Part shown: piece by piece, positions 16,951 to 26,186 of the stretch
Numbering within the stretch: position 1 is the stretch's first letter
Layout of the letters: every line of letters starts with the position of its first letter
NCBI RefSeq assembly: GCF_016587435.1
Contig: NZ_BNJJ01000022.1
Coordinates: forward strand, 1-64,000
DNA: 64,000 bases
Direction of reading: 5' to 3'
Source of the DNA: Dictyobacter formicarum
Lineage (GTDB): Bacteria > Chloroflexota > Ktedonobacteria > Ktedonobacterales > Ktedonobacteraceae
Made by a program: the position numbers and the translations under genes
Notes under the pieces: model-generated
What the model was told of the DNA's origin: nothing
What the model saw: only the letters and a program-made list of their open reading frames with translations
Database searches by the model: none

Positions 16951-19900
16951 CGTCCTGGGTTCCTTTCTCGGCTTCCTTATCGTCGTCACTGCTAGTATCT
17001 TCTCCGCATTCCTTCTCTTCTCCGCTTTCCTTCATCGATCCCATGGTTTCCGTCCAGTTCATCTTGGTAAGATCCCTGTGCGGCTCTCCGGGGGCCGTTT
17101 TTGGGGTGGATGTCCGCGCTTTCTGCTGGTGCGATTTTCTTCCACGATTTCCCCCATCCTGCCGGGCCAGTCCTTTTTTCGTGGTGTCATTGGGCTCTTG
17201 TGGCAATTCCGCCCCGGGCTTTTCCCCTGGAGAGGCGGGCACCGCCCCAATCTGGCGGGCGAGATGGTCAAACAGTTCGGCGTCAATACTGCTGATGGGA
17301 CGCATATACCGCCGCCGCACCTGCTCACGAATGACCTGCGCTTGCGCGGCATCGCCGGAGGGCGGAAAACACAACGTCAGAGAAAAGGCCGGATATTGGC
17401 GCTGCAGATAGGTCAGTTTGAGATAACAGTCGAGACTATGCAAATGCAAGATATCCTCTGGTTCCACATCGAGATCCCGATGCAATAGCCGCGCATCCTC
17501 AGCGCTCAAGCGGAAAATGGCCATCTGTTTGACGTTGGCCAGCACCACAGACAGCACGTTTTTCTGCTGGAGATAGTCGAGGGATTGGGTGGCCAGACAA
17601 AAGGTCGCTCCATATTTGCGCAATTCGGCCAGCGCCCCCCAATCGACGCCATCCAGCGTTTGAAATTCGTCAATAAAAATGGGCAATTGCTTGCGCTGTT
17701 GTGCTCCCTGGCTCCCTTGCTCCTCAAAGGCCACATGGAGGAATCCCAAGAGCGTCGCTCCCAAAATATGGGCCACATCTTCCCCTACCATCCCTTTCGC
17801 AAGCTTGACCAACAGGATCTTTTCCTGGGCAATATAGGTGGAAAAATCGATGGTCGTCTGACTTTGTCCCAGAATATGCCGGGCGATGGTGCCCTCAAAT
17901 TTCGCCACCTTCGAAAGCACCGGATCGACCCGATCCCGCTGCATTTGGAGGCTCAGCGGATCAAAATAGGTGGCCCACCAGCGCAAGATATAGGGATCGT
18001 GAATAGTTTCTAAGAGCGCGTGACAAAAACTTTCATCGGTCAAAACGGGAATAACATCCAACAAGGTATATTGATATGCGGCACGTCCCTGGCGTAACAA
18101 CACCTTGTTGGCCTCATACAAGGTGCGCATGGCGTATTCAAAGGCAATCTCCATGCGTGATCCCCACGTTGCCGCCCAGAACTGCGACAGAATCTTGATG
18201 AGATCGGCAATAATTTTATCCCGTCCCCGTGCCATCGTCGCGTCTAAGGGATTAATGCCACAGGCAAACTGGGCATCAGACAAATCAATCAGCACCACAT
18301 CATCACACCGCTCCGGGGGCACCAATCGCAACACATCCTCGGCCAGATCCCCATGCGGATCAATCAGCACCAATCCGCCACCGCCACGCATGGCATCCCA
18401 CGCCATGTGCGTAATCAAGGTTGATTTGCCCTCACCGGATTTTCCCGCGATGAGAAAATGACTGCGCAAACAATCTGCGGGCAGGCGAAAAGGCAAGCTG
18501 TGGCCGGCATGCGTCGAGTTGCCCAGAGGGGCGCGCGGGGAATCATGTTGCGCTCGCTGCAGCGCGGGAGGAAGCAAGCGTGTCCGCTGTTGGGCATAGG
18601 CAAACTGGGCCAGGCCTGGCAAGGCTTCAGCACTGGGCATATGCCAGAGCGCAGCAACAGCGGCCACATCAATAATATGCCGTGAACGCAGCACACGCCG
18701 CTGCCACGCGCCGTGCTCCAGGGCACGGCGCTGCCGCCCACCCAGCGATCGGGGCACAAAAAAGTTTCCATCTGCGAGATGATATTGCCGATAGGCCGCA
18801 ATGAGACGGGCCAGAATATCCTTTCGTTGCCGTCGTGCCTGGCGCTGGGCACACCAGTAATCCCAGAACCGTGCACACTCAACGCGCACAAGTGATCCGG
18901 CAAGCAAGAGCGTGGCTCGAAGCTGGCACCACCCCCTGATGGTCACGGTAGTACCAACCAGCCAGCAGACGATCAAAGCCTTCTTCCTCTGTCCTCCTCG
19001 CATGAGTCCGTAGCAGCCACGTAGCCATGTCCATCCCAGCCACCCCGCCAACCGCATACGTGATCCCCATGCTTTCCATCCCGGCCATTTTCTTTGCGCG
19101 CCCAGAATCGACACGCGGCTGGGAAACCTGACCCTGGGGCCGATCACATACAAACACAACGACGCTCGATAGGCGCTACGCGATGTTCTCTCAGCCACCT
19201 GACGCATATCATACAGCGGAGGCTGGCCCAGCTGGCCAACGATGCGGCACAACACGACCGCCCCGATCCCTAGTCCCAGGGCCAGCGTGAGCAGGAAAAG
19301 GAGCGCACCGCGATGCGGCCCCACCCATATCTGTTGCCATTGCCCATGCAACAACGCAGTACACACACCTGGCAGCCAGGAGGGCACCCAGGATGGATTG
19401 TATTTGAGGGCCATACATCCGCCTAAGATGAGCACGCCAAGAAGGAGGAGGGGACCACTTGGGGCTCCAGCACCCGCACGCGCCGAGGCCATTTTCCACC
19501 GTTCTTGTTGACGCTCCGGATCTAACGCATGCTCCACGGCTTTGCGCTGATAGCGCTCGCTCCAGGTGGGTGCTGCGGGAATCAGCGCTAATTGGGCAAT
19601 GGCACGCATCCCGGGCGGGAGTGCATCAAGCGCCCCTAAAACCCCCAACAATGGATCTTCGGCTCCTTGCGCCTTCTCAAAGATTTGTAATGGCAAATAG
19701 GAAGCGCGGCCGCTCTGAAGGTCCACAACGGAGAGCGTTTCACACGCATTGAGTTGTAAGGGATCGTCAAGGGGAGTACAACGAATAAAAGATGCATAGG
19801 GAAAGCGAGCCCGCAACTGCGTCTCCGCATGCGCAAGTGCTTGTGGATCTCCCGCGCGGATCAACAACCGACGCTCACGCATGGTTCCCACGATCTCCAA

Positions 19901-20092
19901 GGCAAGGGGATGCTGCCTATCGATCACTAGGCTCTGCATGGCCGTTACCAGTTTCACGATCTCTCCGTCACCATCGCGAGACTGAGCGGTGGAGGGAATC
20001 ATATGCAATACACCTGGGCCATGGTGGGCCGAAAGAAGCGTTGTCTGCTTCTGAGGGCTCGAAGCCGAGGGCACACTTGACAGAAATGTCAT
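16943..20092 (-). CDS. VirD4/TraG-like type IV coupling ATPase
   Basis: 1049 aa. An N-terminal 210 residues of unknown fold are followed by two membrane helices (about 215-235 and 265-290), a basic linker, and the FtsK/HerA-type ATPase. Walker A is IAGKSGEGKSTLI near 548, then LVLIDPHGDLAEDV, and Walker B is PIFIDEFQTLDG near 808; the ATQSLDYLQ sensor follows. This matches T4SS coupling proteins that pass DNA to the secretion channel. The C-terminal 100 residues are Lys/Glu-rich and disordered. ATGA overlap with the primase gene. Confidence 0.85.
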   Translation of the reverse strand: MTFLSSVPSASSPQKQTTLLSAHHGPGVLHMIPSTAQSRDGDGEIVKLVTAMQSLVIDRQHPLALEIVGTMRERRLLIRAGDPQALAHAETQLRARFPYASFIRCTPLDDPLQLNACETLSVVDLQSGRASYLPLQIFEKAQGAEDPLLGVLGALDALPPGMRAIAQLALIPAAPTWSERYQRKAVEHALDPERQQERWKMASARAGAGAPSGPLLLLGVLILGGCMALKYNPSWVPSWLPGVCTALLHGQWQQIWVGPHRGALLFLLTLALGLGIGAVVLCRIVGQLGQPPLYDMRQVAERTSRSAYRASLCLYVIGPRVRFPSRVSILGAQRKWPGWKAWGSRMRLAGWLGWTWLRGCYGLMRGGQRKKALIVCWLVGTTVTIRGWCQLRATLLLAGSLVRVECARFWDYWCAQRQARRQRKDILARLIAAYRQYHLADGNFFVPRSLGGRQRRALEHGAWQRRVLRSRHIIDVAAVAALWHMPSAEALPGLAQFAYAQQRTRLLPPALQRAQHDSPRAPLGNSTHAGHSLPFRLPADCLRSHFLIAGKSGEGKSTLITHMAWDAMRGGGGLVLIDPHGDLAEDVLRLVPPERCDDVVLIDLSDAQFACGINPLDATMARGRDKIIADLIKILSQFWAATWGSRMEIAFEYAMRTLYEANKVLLRQGRAAYQYTLLDVIPVLTDESFCHALLETIHDPYILRWWATYFDPLSLQMQRDRVDPVLSKVAKFEGTIARHILGQSQTTIDFSTYIAQEKILLVKLAKGMVGEDVAHILGATLLGFLHVAFEEQGSQGAQQRKQLPIFIDEFQTLDGVDWGALAELRKYGATFCLATQSLDYLQQKNVLSVVLANVKQMAIFRLSAEDARLLHRDLDVEPEDILHLHSLDCYLKLTYLQRQYPAFSLTLCFPPSGDAAQAQVIREQVRRRYMRPISSIDAELFDHLARQIGAVPASPGEKPGAELPQEPNDTTKKGLARQDGGNRGRKSHQQKARTSTPKTAPGEPHRDLTKMNWTETMGSMKESGEEKECGEDTSSDDDKEAEKGTQDDE

Positions 20093-21237
20093 TGCCGTTC
20101 TCCTTGAGCAAGCGTTCGTTCAATGGCATGGGTAAGTAATGTGCGGCCCCCTGCCTGCGTCCCCAAATCGCCAATGTCCTTAGCCTGCGCCACAGGAGCC
20201 AGGACCGTACTCCTGGCTCCTGCACGCTGAAGTTGGGCCAGCAAGTGCACACTGGCCTGTTGCCCTGCTTCATCTGCGTCCAAGGCCAGTAAGAAGGGCG
20301 CATTCGAGCGACGTTGCACATCCAATAAGAGGCTCAGTTGCCGCCGACTGGCATGCGTGCCCACTAACGCGACACAGAGCACGGGCAACTTCCATTGGAC
20401 AGCGAGGACATAATCAATCGCGCCTTCCACCACGAGAATGCCCCGGACCAGCTCGCGCGCGCGTAAGCGCTGCAGCGCCAAGCCATAGCCGAGCAATGGT
20501 TTCGTGAGCGACAGCCCAAGATATTTCGGCAGGCGCCTGGAATAGCCTTGCCGATACGGCTGAAGACTGCGACCAATCATCCAAGCACAATCCTCATCCA
20601 TGCATTCCGGAATCGTCAATCGGCCAAGCATACGCTCGCTCCCCTGGGGGCTTAACAGGCCCATGCCTTGCGCCTGCTGAAGCCGAGATGCAGGGAGCTC
20701 CAGCCGAGAAAAACAGGTTCCGTCAGCATAGCCCAGCCCACACAACTGGATGCCATCCTTGGTAATGCCCCGTTCCCGCTGGAGCCGCTCCAGCAGCGGA
20801 GTATGCGTCAGAAGGGTCTGATGATAGTGCTGGTGGACATGTGTTAATAGTTCGTGCCGGGCGCTATCCTGCTGCGCCACCGGGAAAGGAACCGGTAACA
20901 CAGGCCGAGGAGTACGATGGCGCAGGAGTTGTGTGGTGGGCAGCGGCACAACGTTTGATGCGAGGCGCCGCATGGCTTCGGAAAAGGAGCAGACATCAAA
21001 TGCTTGCACAAAATCAATCACATCTCCATCAGCACCACAGCCAAAGCAGTGATAACGCTGATTGGAAATGTACACATTAAAACTGGGCGTCTGGTCATAC
21101 GCATGGAAGGGACACTGTCCTTCCATGCGCTCTCCTGACTGATTACCACGCAATTCGACGCCCCGGCGGCGGATAACATCCTCCAGGCGTACCTGTGCTT
21201 TGATCTGCTGCACCGTCCATGTGGGTGATACTGTCAT
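20089..21237 (-). CDS. DnaG-type DNA primase (CHC2 zinc finger, Toprim)
   Basis: 382 aa from the ATG at 21237 (GAGGGG 6 nt upstream). The CHC2-type zinc finger has Cys42, His45, Cys64 and Cys67 (CPFH ... YHCFGC) and continues GADGDVIDFVQ. The central region matches the DnaG core. The Toprim domain shows Glu in LVVEGAIDYV and the DxD in LALDADEAG. Shorter than chromosomal DnaG (about 600 aa), with no DnaB-binding tail, as expected of an element-borne primase that primes the transferred strand. Stop and start overlap the coupling gene. Confidence 0.88.
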   Translation of the reverse strand: MTVSPTWTVQQIKAQVRLEDVIRRRGVELRGNQSGERMEGQCPFHAYDQTPSFNVYISNQRYHCFGCGADGDVIDFVQAFDVCSFSEAMRRLASNVVPLPTTQLLRHRTPRPVLPVPFPVAQQDSARHELLTHVHQHYHQTLLTHTPLLERLQRERGITKDGIQLCGLGYADGTCFSRLELPASRLQQAQGMGLLSPQGSERMLGRLTIPECMDEDCAWMIGRSLQPYRQGYSRRLPKYLGLSLTKPLLGYGLALQRLRARELVRGILVVEGAIDYVLAVQWKLPVLCVALVGTHASRRQLSLLLDVQRRSNAPFLLALDADEAGQQASVHLLAQLQRAGARSTVLAPVAQAKDIGDLGTQAGGRTLLTHAIERTLAQGERQ

Positions 21238-21238
21238 C

Positions 21239-22246
21239 TTATTCCCCTCGCTCCCCAGAAAACAACGCAAACGAATCGCGGGGGGTGGGAAAAGGGAGCT
21301 GTGGATACGGAAGAGGTGCTTCTTCAGCATCCTCCCCAGGTACCACCCCGGCGCTTTCCTGCGTAGAAGGGGCAGTGATGAGTAGCTCGGACCTGCTCTC
21401 CTCCTGTAACAGATTCAATTCTCGCAACAAGTCATAGGAGACGGACCCTGCATGTTGCCGGCTCCAACTCGTAATTTCCCGTCGATCTGTCGTAGCCAGG
21501 AGATGTTCCACTTCGCTAGCTTCAAAGCGGACATGCAATCGCTTCTCGCTCGTCAGCAACAGCGCCTCGCCCACAGGTAATCGACGCAGAAGTTGCACTT
21601 CACGTGTCGAGAGCTTGAACATGCCTTCAACCAAATCCACAGAGGTGGCATCCTGCCGCATGAGCACATGGGTTGCACAGTTCGCGGGGATGGCACTGTC
21701 TTGAAAGATGCGAGGATGTTGACTGATAACGGTCACCCCCAAATAATATTTGCGTGCTCGCCGTACCAGATCCTCAAGAAAGACGGCCCCACTTTTATAA
21801 TCCATCAAGGTCGCTGCCTCATCCACGATCAATTGCCGAGGAATCGAGGACTGGAAGGATTGGGTCCACACAAAATTGGAGACAAGAAACAGCCCGATTG
21901 GGCGCAGCTCCGTGCTTAAATCATAGAGATCAAATGTGACAATCATCCGGTCGAGCGAGACATTGGTGGCCCCATCAAAGAGTCCGGCCAGTGAGCCCTT
22001 CACATATCGGCGCAAGCGTTGCTTGAGTCCCGTTGGATCGGGGCCACAATCACCTTTTTCCAGCACCTCATAGAGGTCGCGCATCAAGGGTGCCGGGCGC
22101 GTATGCGTCTGGGGCTCTTTTGATATCCCCACCTTGCGGTATGCTTCATAGAGCGCGCGATCTAACAGTCCGTGTTCACTGCTATCAAGCGTCCCTCCGC
22201 CATCGGGAGTACGGTTCGCCAGCATGATTTCTAGCAAGGTATGCAA
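21239..22246 (-). CDS. VirB4-like ATPase, C-terminal part (separated by frameshift)
   Basis: 335 aa from a TTG. This is the second half of the RecA-like domain of VirB4: Walker B RQLIVDEAATL, then VISQHPRIFQ and the MRQDATSVDLV region typical of the family end. The frame stays open upstream of the TTG (EDRLADHVAKLHTLLE), in register with the 22231-24075 product once one G is added to the run at 22297-22301, so I read both as one gene. The tail (residues about 270-335) is not conserved. Confidence 0.8.
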   Translation of the reverse strand: MHTLLEIMLANRTPDGGGTLDSSEHGLLDRALYEAYRKVGISKEPQTHTRPAPLMRDLYEVLEKGDCGPDPTGLKQRLRRYVKGSLAGLFDGATNVSLDRMIVTFDLYDLSTELRPIGLFLVSNFVWTQSFQSSIPRQLIVDEAATLMDYKSGAVFLEDLVRRARKYYLGVTVISQHPRIFQDSAIPANCATHVLMRQDATSVDLVEGMFKLSTREVQLLRRLPVGEALLLTSEKRLHVRFEASEVEHLLATTDRREITSWSRQHAGSVSYDLLRELNLLQEESRSELLITAPSTQESAGVVPGEDAEEAPLPYPQLPFPTPRDSFALFSGERGE

Positions 22247-24075
22247 TTTGGCGACATGATCCGCCAGGCGATCTTCATGCTCGTTCCGGCTTCCTTCCCC
22301 CGTTGAGGAAGGTCGAAGGGGTTGAGGTGCTGCGCAGATCCAGGAGAGAGACGAATCGTCTGCCCACCCAGCGTTGTACTAATGTGACCGTACTCCTGCT
22401 CATGATCAATCAGAATCGCCTGGAAAGGGAGCCCCTTTTCAGGGGCAAGTGCCTGAAGGCAATGATATTTCAGGGCCAGGCGAATCAGCATCGATTTGAT
22501 ACTGTGCGACTTGCCCCATCCCGGCGGCCCGAGAATAATTCGATTGGCATTGGCCATGCCCTCCCCCCAGGCATCAAAAATCACCGGATCACCTTGTGGC
22601 GTAATCCCTTCGAGGACTCCATGCTCGTGAAAAAGCGAATTCGACAGGAATGGAAAAAAAGTAGAAGCGCTACGGCTGTCTAAGAGAAGGCCGGGCATCT
22701 CACAGCGGCCATGGGGCAGACACGTGCGAAAGCCTCTATCTTGCTCAAATAAAGCCTCGCGGGCAACCAGCAACATGGAATGGAGCACCGCTTGTAGACG
22801 CGCCGTTCGTTCATTGAGGAGGCGTTTGGAAGGAGCCCGGAGCAAAATGACCACCGAAACGGTCAGCAGGCGTTCGGCCCCACTGGCCAGACGTAATAGT
22901 AAGGCCCCCACGTCACCGCCAGCGATTTGGGTGTCTGGATCGGCGTCATTGCCTTTCTGATTGGCCAGTAGTTGGGAACTGCGATAGGCCCGATATTGGC
23001 GTCGCAGCTGCGGCATCACCGATTCCGAGCTATGCGGATGGAGATGAAAACTGATCTCCATCGGCTCATCCAGATCAGCCAATGGCTTCAGCCAGCCAGG
23101 AAACACGCTCCGTGGCACGTTCTGCACCACCAAGGTGCGCGTCAATTCTTTTTCAATCGTCAGATAATCGGGGCCAATGGTCATCGCGGCGGGCGCGACC
23201 AGATCCGCAAGCTGCGTAAAGGTAAGAGGCGGATCTACGAGAGCGCGTTCGGCGGCAGGCGCCCGCTTAGATGGCTCTACTGTTATGAGCGCCTGTTGCG
23301 CATCAGGGACCTCCTCTACCTGTACCTGCGGCGACTGGGGGGCCAGAATAGGCTGATCAATCGCCTGAATAATGTCAGCGTGGAGTGGGAATTGCTGGGC
23401 TTGTGTGGGCCGCAGGCATCGGTAGTAGAAGGGGGTAAGCTCTTCTACTCCGCGCAGGCGCCGCACCGAGAGATTCATATCGCCCAAGAGACGCATCATC
23501 TCTCCGGCTTGCAAATCGAGATCCTGGCGGGCCTGCTCAACCTGTTGGCTCCAGCGTACTCGTCGCTGCGTCCGCGTCCGCAGCCAGCGCTGTGCTTGCG
23601 ACACGGCTTGCCCGAAACTATTGGTCCGCAACAGCACATAGATCTCTCGTTTGAGCAACGTTCGCCGCTGCCCTAAGGCCTGAAGAAAGTCGGCATGGGA
23701 GGAGGAGAGCAACCGCCAGATCTCCTCAGCAGCCGCATCATCGTTCACCTCAAATTGCCGTAAATAGTCCCCCAGGTTGAGTGGCGAGACACGCCACATG
23801 ATTTGGACGTCCTGGCTCATGCCAGCCAGGAGGCTCTGAAATTGCTCGTTGAGCAACATCTGCTCTTCCGCGCTTTTCAAATCATAGCTAATCCCTTCTA
23901 CCGCCAGGACATTAATAAAATCATAGGAAACGCCCGACGCCGTGGACAGGCACAGCATATGATCATAAATATGGCGAATCCGCACAAAATGCTGTTGCAC
24001 ACTGCCACGCCAGCGCACACGCCCTTGCCGGCTGTCTGGCAGCGCGGGCGTACGTTGCGTCTTTGTTTTGCTCAT
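22231..24075 (-). CDS. VirB4-like T4SS ATPase, N-terminal part (separated by frameshift)
   Basis: 614 aa. The first 440 residues form the VirB4 N-terminal domain that docks on the inner-membrane complex. The ATPase domain begins with Walker A ILGPPGWGKSHSIK near residue 518 and reads on to the conserved LNPFDLP. Then the frame is lost and ends 30 residues later. VirB4 drives pilus assembly and substrate transfer. ATGA overlap with the upstream PrgI-like gene. Because the break is at a five-base G run, a sequencing error or slippage is as likely as a real pseudogene. Confidence 0.85.
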   Translation of the reverse strand: MSKTKTQRTPALPDSRQGRVRWRGSVQQHFVRIRHIYDHMLCLSTASGVSYDFINVLAVEGISYDLKSAEEQMLLNEQFQSLLAGMSQDVQIMWRVSPLNLGDYLRQFEVNDDAAAEEIWRLLSSSHADFLQALGQRRTLLKREIYVLLRTNSFGQAVSQAQRWLRTRTQRRVRWSQQVEQARQDLDLQAGEMMRLLGDMNLSVRRLRGVEELTPFYYRCLRPTQAQQFPLHADIIQAIDQPILAPQSPQVQVEEVPDAQQALITVEPSKRAPAAERALVDPPLTFTQLADLVAPAAMTIGPDYLTIEKELTRTLVVQNVPRSVFPGWLKPLADLDEPMEISFHLHPHSSESVMPQLRRQYRAYRSSQLLANQKGNDADPDTQIAGGDVGALLLRLASGAERLLTVSVVILLRAPSKRLLNERTARLQAVLHSMLLVAREALFEQDRGFRTCLPHGRCEMPGLLLDSRSASTFFPFLSNSLFHEHGVLEGITPQGDPVIFDAWGEGMANANRIILGPPGWGKSHSIKSMLIRLALKYHCLQALAPEKGLPFQAILIDHEQEYGHISTTLGGQTIRLSPGSAQHLNPFDLPQRGKEAGTSMKIAWRIMSPNCIPC

Positions 24076-24518
24076 AGGTGAAGCTCCTCCTCATCGTCAT
24101 CGTCACTAGCATCGTGGGCCTGCGCCAGCGCCTCTTGATCGGCGAAGCGCACTTGCTCGCGCGCCACACTCTGCCAGAGAAACACCTTCGTGCCCAGATA
24201 ATAGACCAGCATGATCCCTCCCCATTGTTCGAGGTGGCGACCTCGCACCTGCAGCATCGCCACCACAACGGTCACCAGGGCCAGTACCAGCGAAACGCCC
24301 CAATGCATAGTTGCGCCCACTGCTCCCAAGGAAACCCAAACAAGGGTGTGCTTCCAGAGCGAAAAGGCGGCCCCCCACCCAAACAAAAAGTAGATCCCTT
24401 GCCGCATGGTCAGCGAGATCGTGATCCCAAACAACGGGATCTCAATCTTATCTGGCACATTCAGGTGCGTGGGAATTTGATAGCGTGGAATTGGTGTGGT
24501 CGAAGATGGTGTGGTCAT
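24072..24518 (-). CDS. PrgI/VirB3-like T4SS inner-membrane protein
   Basis: 148 aa from the ATG at 24518, which has GGGAGGAGG 6 nt upstream; a longer version starting at 24548 lacks one. The opening RYQIPTHLNVPDKIEIPLFG and MRQGIYFLFGWG match PrgI-family proteins of Gram-positive-type T4SS. Two or three membrane helices lie at about residues 45-95, followed by a cytoplasmic acidic tail (DDDDEEEL). It sits between pilin and VirB4, the normal order. Confidence 0.8.
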   Translation of the reverse strand: MTTPSSTTPIPRYQIPTHLNVPDKIEIPLFGITISLTMRQGIYFLFGWGAAFSLWKHTLVWVSLGAVGATMHWGVSLVLALVTVVVAMLQVRGRHLEQWGGIMLVYYLGTKVFLWQSVAREQVRFADQEALAQAHDASDDDDEEELHL

Positions 24519-24561
24519 TCCACGCCTCCTCCCTTGCTGTGCGAACAACTCATATTAACGC

Positions 24562-24834
24562 CTACTTTCCAAAGTTGGAGACCAGGGTCGGAGCCAGGTT
24601 CGTGGCAACAACCACCAGAATCCCACCGACAATGGCAGCACCAATGGCTCGTTTGGCGTGCATCGCTTTTTGGTTATCGTCAAGCGCAAACATATACTGA
24701 TAGCCTTCAATCACCAGGATAAAAGCCAGAATGCCAGCCAGCCAGCCAGCAAACATGGCAGCCAGACCATTAAATGCACCCGAAACATCTGCGAGTACAA
24801 AGCCTGGAAACGTAACCACCGAGAGCAAACTCAT
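24562..24834 (-). CDS. VirB2/TrbC-like pilin subunit
   Basis: 90 aa with two hydrophobic helices (about residues 21-46 and 65-85) joined by a short charged loop (DDNQKAMHAKRA), the size and topology of VirB2/TrbC-type major pilins. A signal-like N-terminus ends near ADVSG. Good AAGGG site before ATG. Gene order (next to PrgI/VirB3 and VirB4) supports the call. Confidence 0.75.
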   Translation of the reverse strand: MSLLSVVTFPGFVLADVSGAFNGLAAMFAGWLAGILAFILVIEGYQYMFALDDNQKAMHAKRAIGAAIVGGILVVVATNLAPTLVSNFGK

Positions 24835-24893
24835 AGAAGTGTCCCTTTCCTTGTTTTGAACTTAAAGCATCCACTATGCGCAGCATCTAAGAT

Positions 24894-25478
24894 CTAGGAG
24901 AGAATAGCTGCCACATAGTCCTGTGTTTCTCGAGGCAGACACGAGAGCCACGCCATCCCGCAGCGCGTTCTCGCACTGGCCACAGCTCCATCACCCGCAT
25001 TATAGGCAGCCAATGCCTGGCTATAGTCTCCGTGATACAGGGTGACCTTTTGCGCCATGACAAACGCCGCTTGCCGCAAAGAGACCTGGGGATCATGGGG
25101 ATCAAAGCCCAATCCGGCAGCGGTCGCTGGCATAAACTGGGCGATCCCAATCGCCCCGGCAGGCGAGACTGCTGCCGGATTAAAATTACTTTCTCGCTGT
25201 ATCTGCTTCACGAACAGGCGTGGAGCGATCCCTGCACTCGTCGCATCATTCCAGGCGTCTTGCACGTAAGGCATCGAAAACGAGAGCCCCGATGGGAGTC
25301 CCTGTCCCTGGCTGCCACCAGGTGAGGCAAGCTCGCTCGTCATTGCATGCAAATAGCCCAAGACCGTCTCCCCTCCATACGCAATCCCCCCAATAGTCGC
25401 CGGTCCCCAGGATTGGATCGCGTAATTTGGATACACCGCCAGCGTCGCCGTACTCCCTACCGCGTTGGCTTGAGCCAC
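24894..25478 (-). CDS. lytic transglycosylase domain (VirB1-like), C-terminal part of a split CHAP-SLT protein
   Basis: 194 aa. The SLT fold is clear: catalytic Glu in VKQIQRESNFNP, then SPAGAIGIAQFMPATA and ALAAYNAGDGAV. These enzymes cut the glycan strands so that the secretion apparatus can cross the wall. The frame opens upstream of its first Met as NGSITVAQANAV, which continues the CHAP domain of 25457-26098. The two were one gene, now separated at a six-G run (25497-25502). Confidence 0.82.
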   Translation of the reverse strand: MAQANAVGSTATLAVYPNYAIQSWGPATIGGIAYGGETVLGYLHAMTSELASPGGSQGQGLPSGLSFSMPYVQDAWNDATSAGIAPRLFVKQIQRESNFNPAAVSPAGAIGIAQFMPATAAGLGFDPHDPQVSLRQAAFVMAQKVTLYHGDYSQALAAYNAGDGAVASARTRCGMAWLSCLPRETQDYVAAILS

Positions 25479-26098
25479 GGTAATCGATCCATTGTGCCCC
25501 CCATTGGCGCCTGGAATGCAAGCACGACCGCAATATGTCCATATTCAACCCACTTTCCCTGCTCCAGGTGCGCTCCCCCTTGCCACACAATCAAATCTCC
25601 CACGTGAGGAGCAACGGGCGGTGATGTGGGAAATGAGCTCGGCGATGGGATCTCTTGCCACCCGGCTTGATGAGCATAGGCTGGCCAAAAGTCCTCCGCA
25701 TTCATGATGCGCGGCAGAGGATTGCCCCCAAGCCACTGGGCGGCCGCGACAAAATAGACACATTGCAAGTTGTTGGGCATGGCCACCGCACATAACGCAC
25801 CGGTATCGGTATGGCAAATGCCCTTCCAGTAGCCGATGACCGGCTGGAGAAATCGGTCAGCCGGATCATAATCATTGGCCAGTGGTCCAAAAATGTGCGC
25901 GACTAACTGCTGTGCTGCTTGCGCGACCACAGAGCTACTTCCGCCTCCACCACCAGCCAAAAAATCCGTGCTTGTCCCAGACCCCAACAGGGGAACGATC
26001 ACCGCCGCGACCATCAAGATCACCACCAGGAGGCACCCTACGGCCAGTGCTCCAAGACATCCAAACACTTTTCCAAATGCGCCCACGTCGTAATGCAT
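25457..26098 (-). CDS. CHAP amidase/peptidase domain with membrane anchor, N-terminal part of a split CHAP-SLT protein
   Basis: 213 aa. One membrane helix (about residues 12-37), a Gly/Ser linker, then a CHAP domain with catalytic Cys in NNLQCVYFVAAAQW (near 113) and His in YGHIAVVLAF (near 190). After that the frame is lost; adding one base restores reading into the transglycosylase at 24894-25478. CHAP plus SLT on one chain is the usual VirB1-type double-headed wall hydrolase of Gram-positive conjugation systems. Confidence 0.82.
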   Translation of the reverse strand: MHYDVGAFGKVFGCLGALAVGCLLVVILMVAAVIVPLLGSGTSTDFLAGGGGGSSSVVAQAAQQLVAHIFGPLANDYDPADRFLQPVIGYWKGICHTDTGALCAVAMPNNLQCVYFVAAAQWLGGNPLPRIMNAEDFWPAYAHQAGWQEIPSPSSFPTSPPVAPHVGDLIVWQGGAHLEQGKWVEYGHIAVVLAFQAPMGGTMDRLPWLKPTR

Positions 26099-26186
26099 CC
26101 TTTCATCCGATCAGCGTGGAAAGCCGCACGACCCCAATGCGCCAGCAGGTGCTTCGACTGCCACCACCTGGCGCTCAACACCTCCA

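Noticed and set aside
22297..22301. Programmed frameshift in VirB4
   Set aside because: No stem-loop or known slippery heptamer was seen and similar breaks occur in unrelated genes, so error or decay is more likely.
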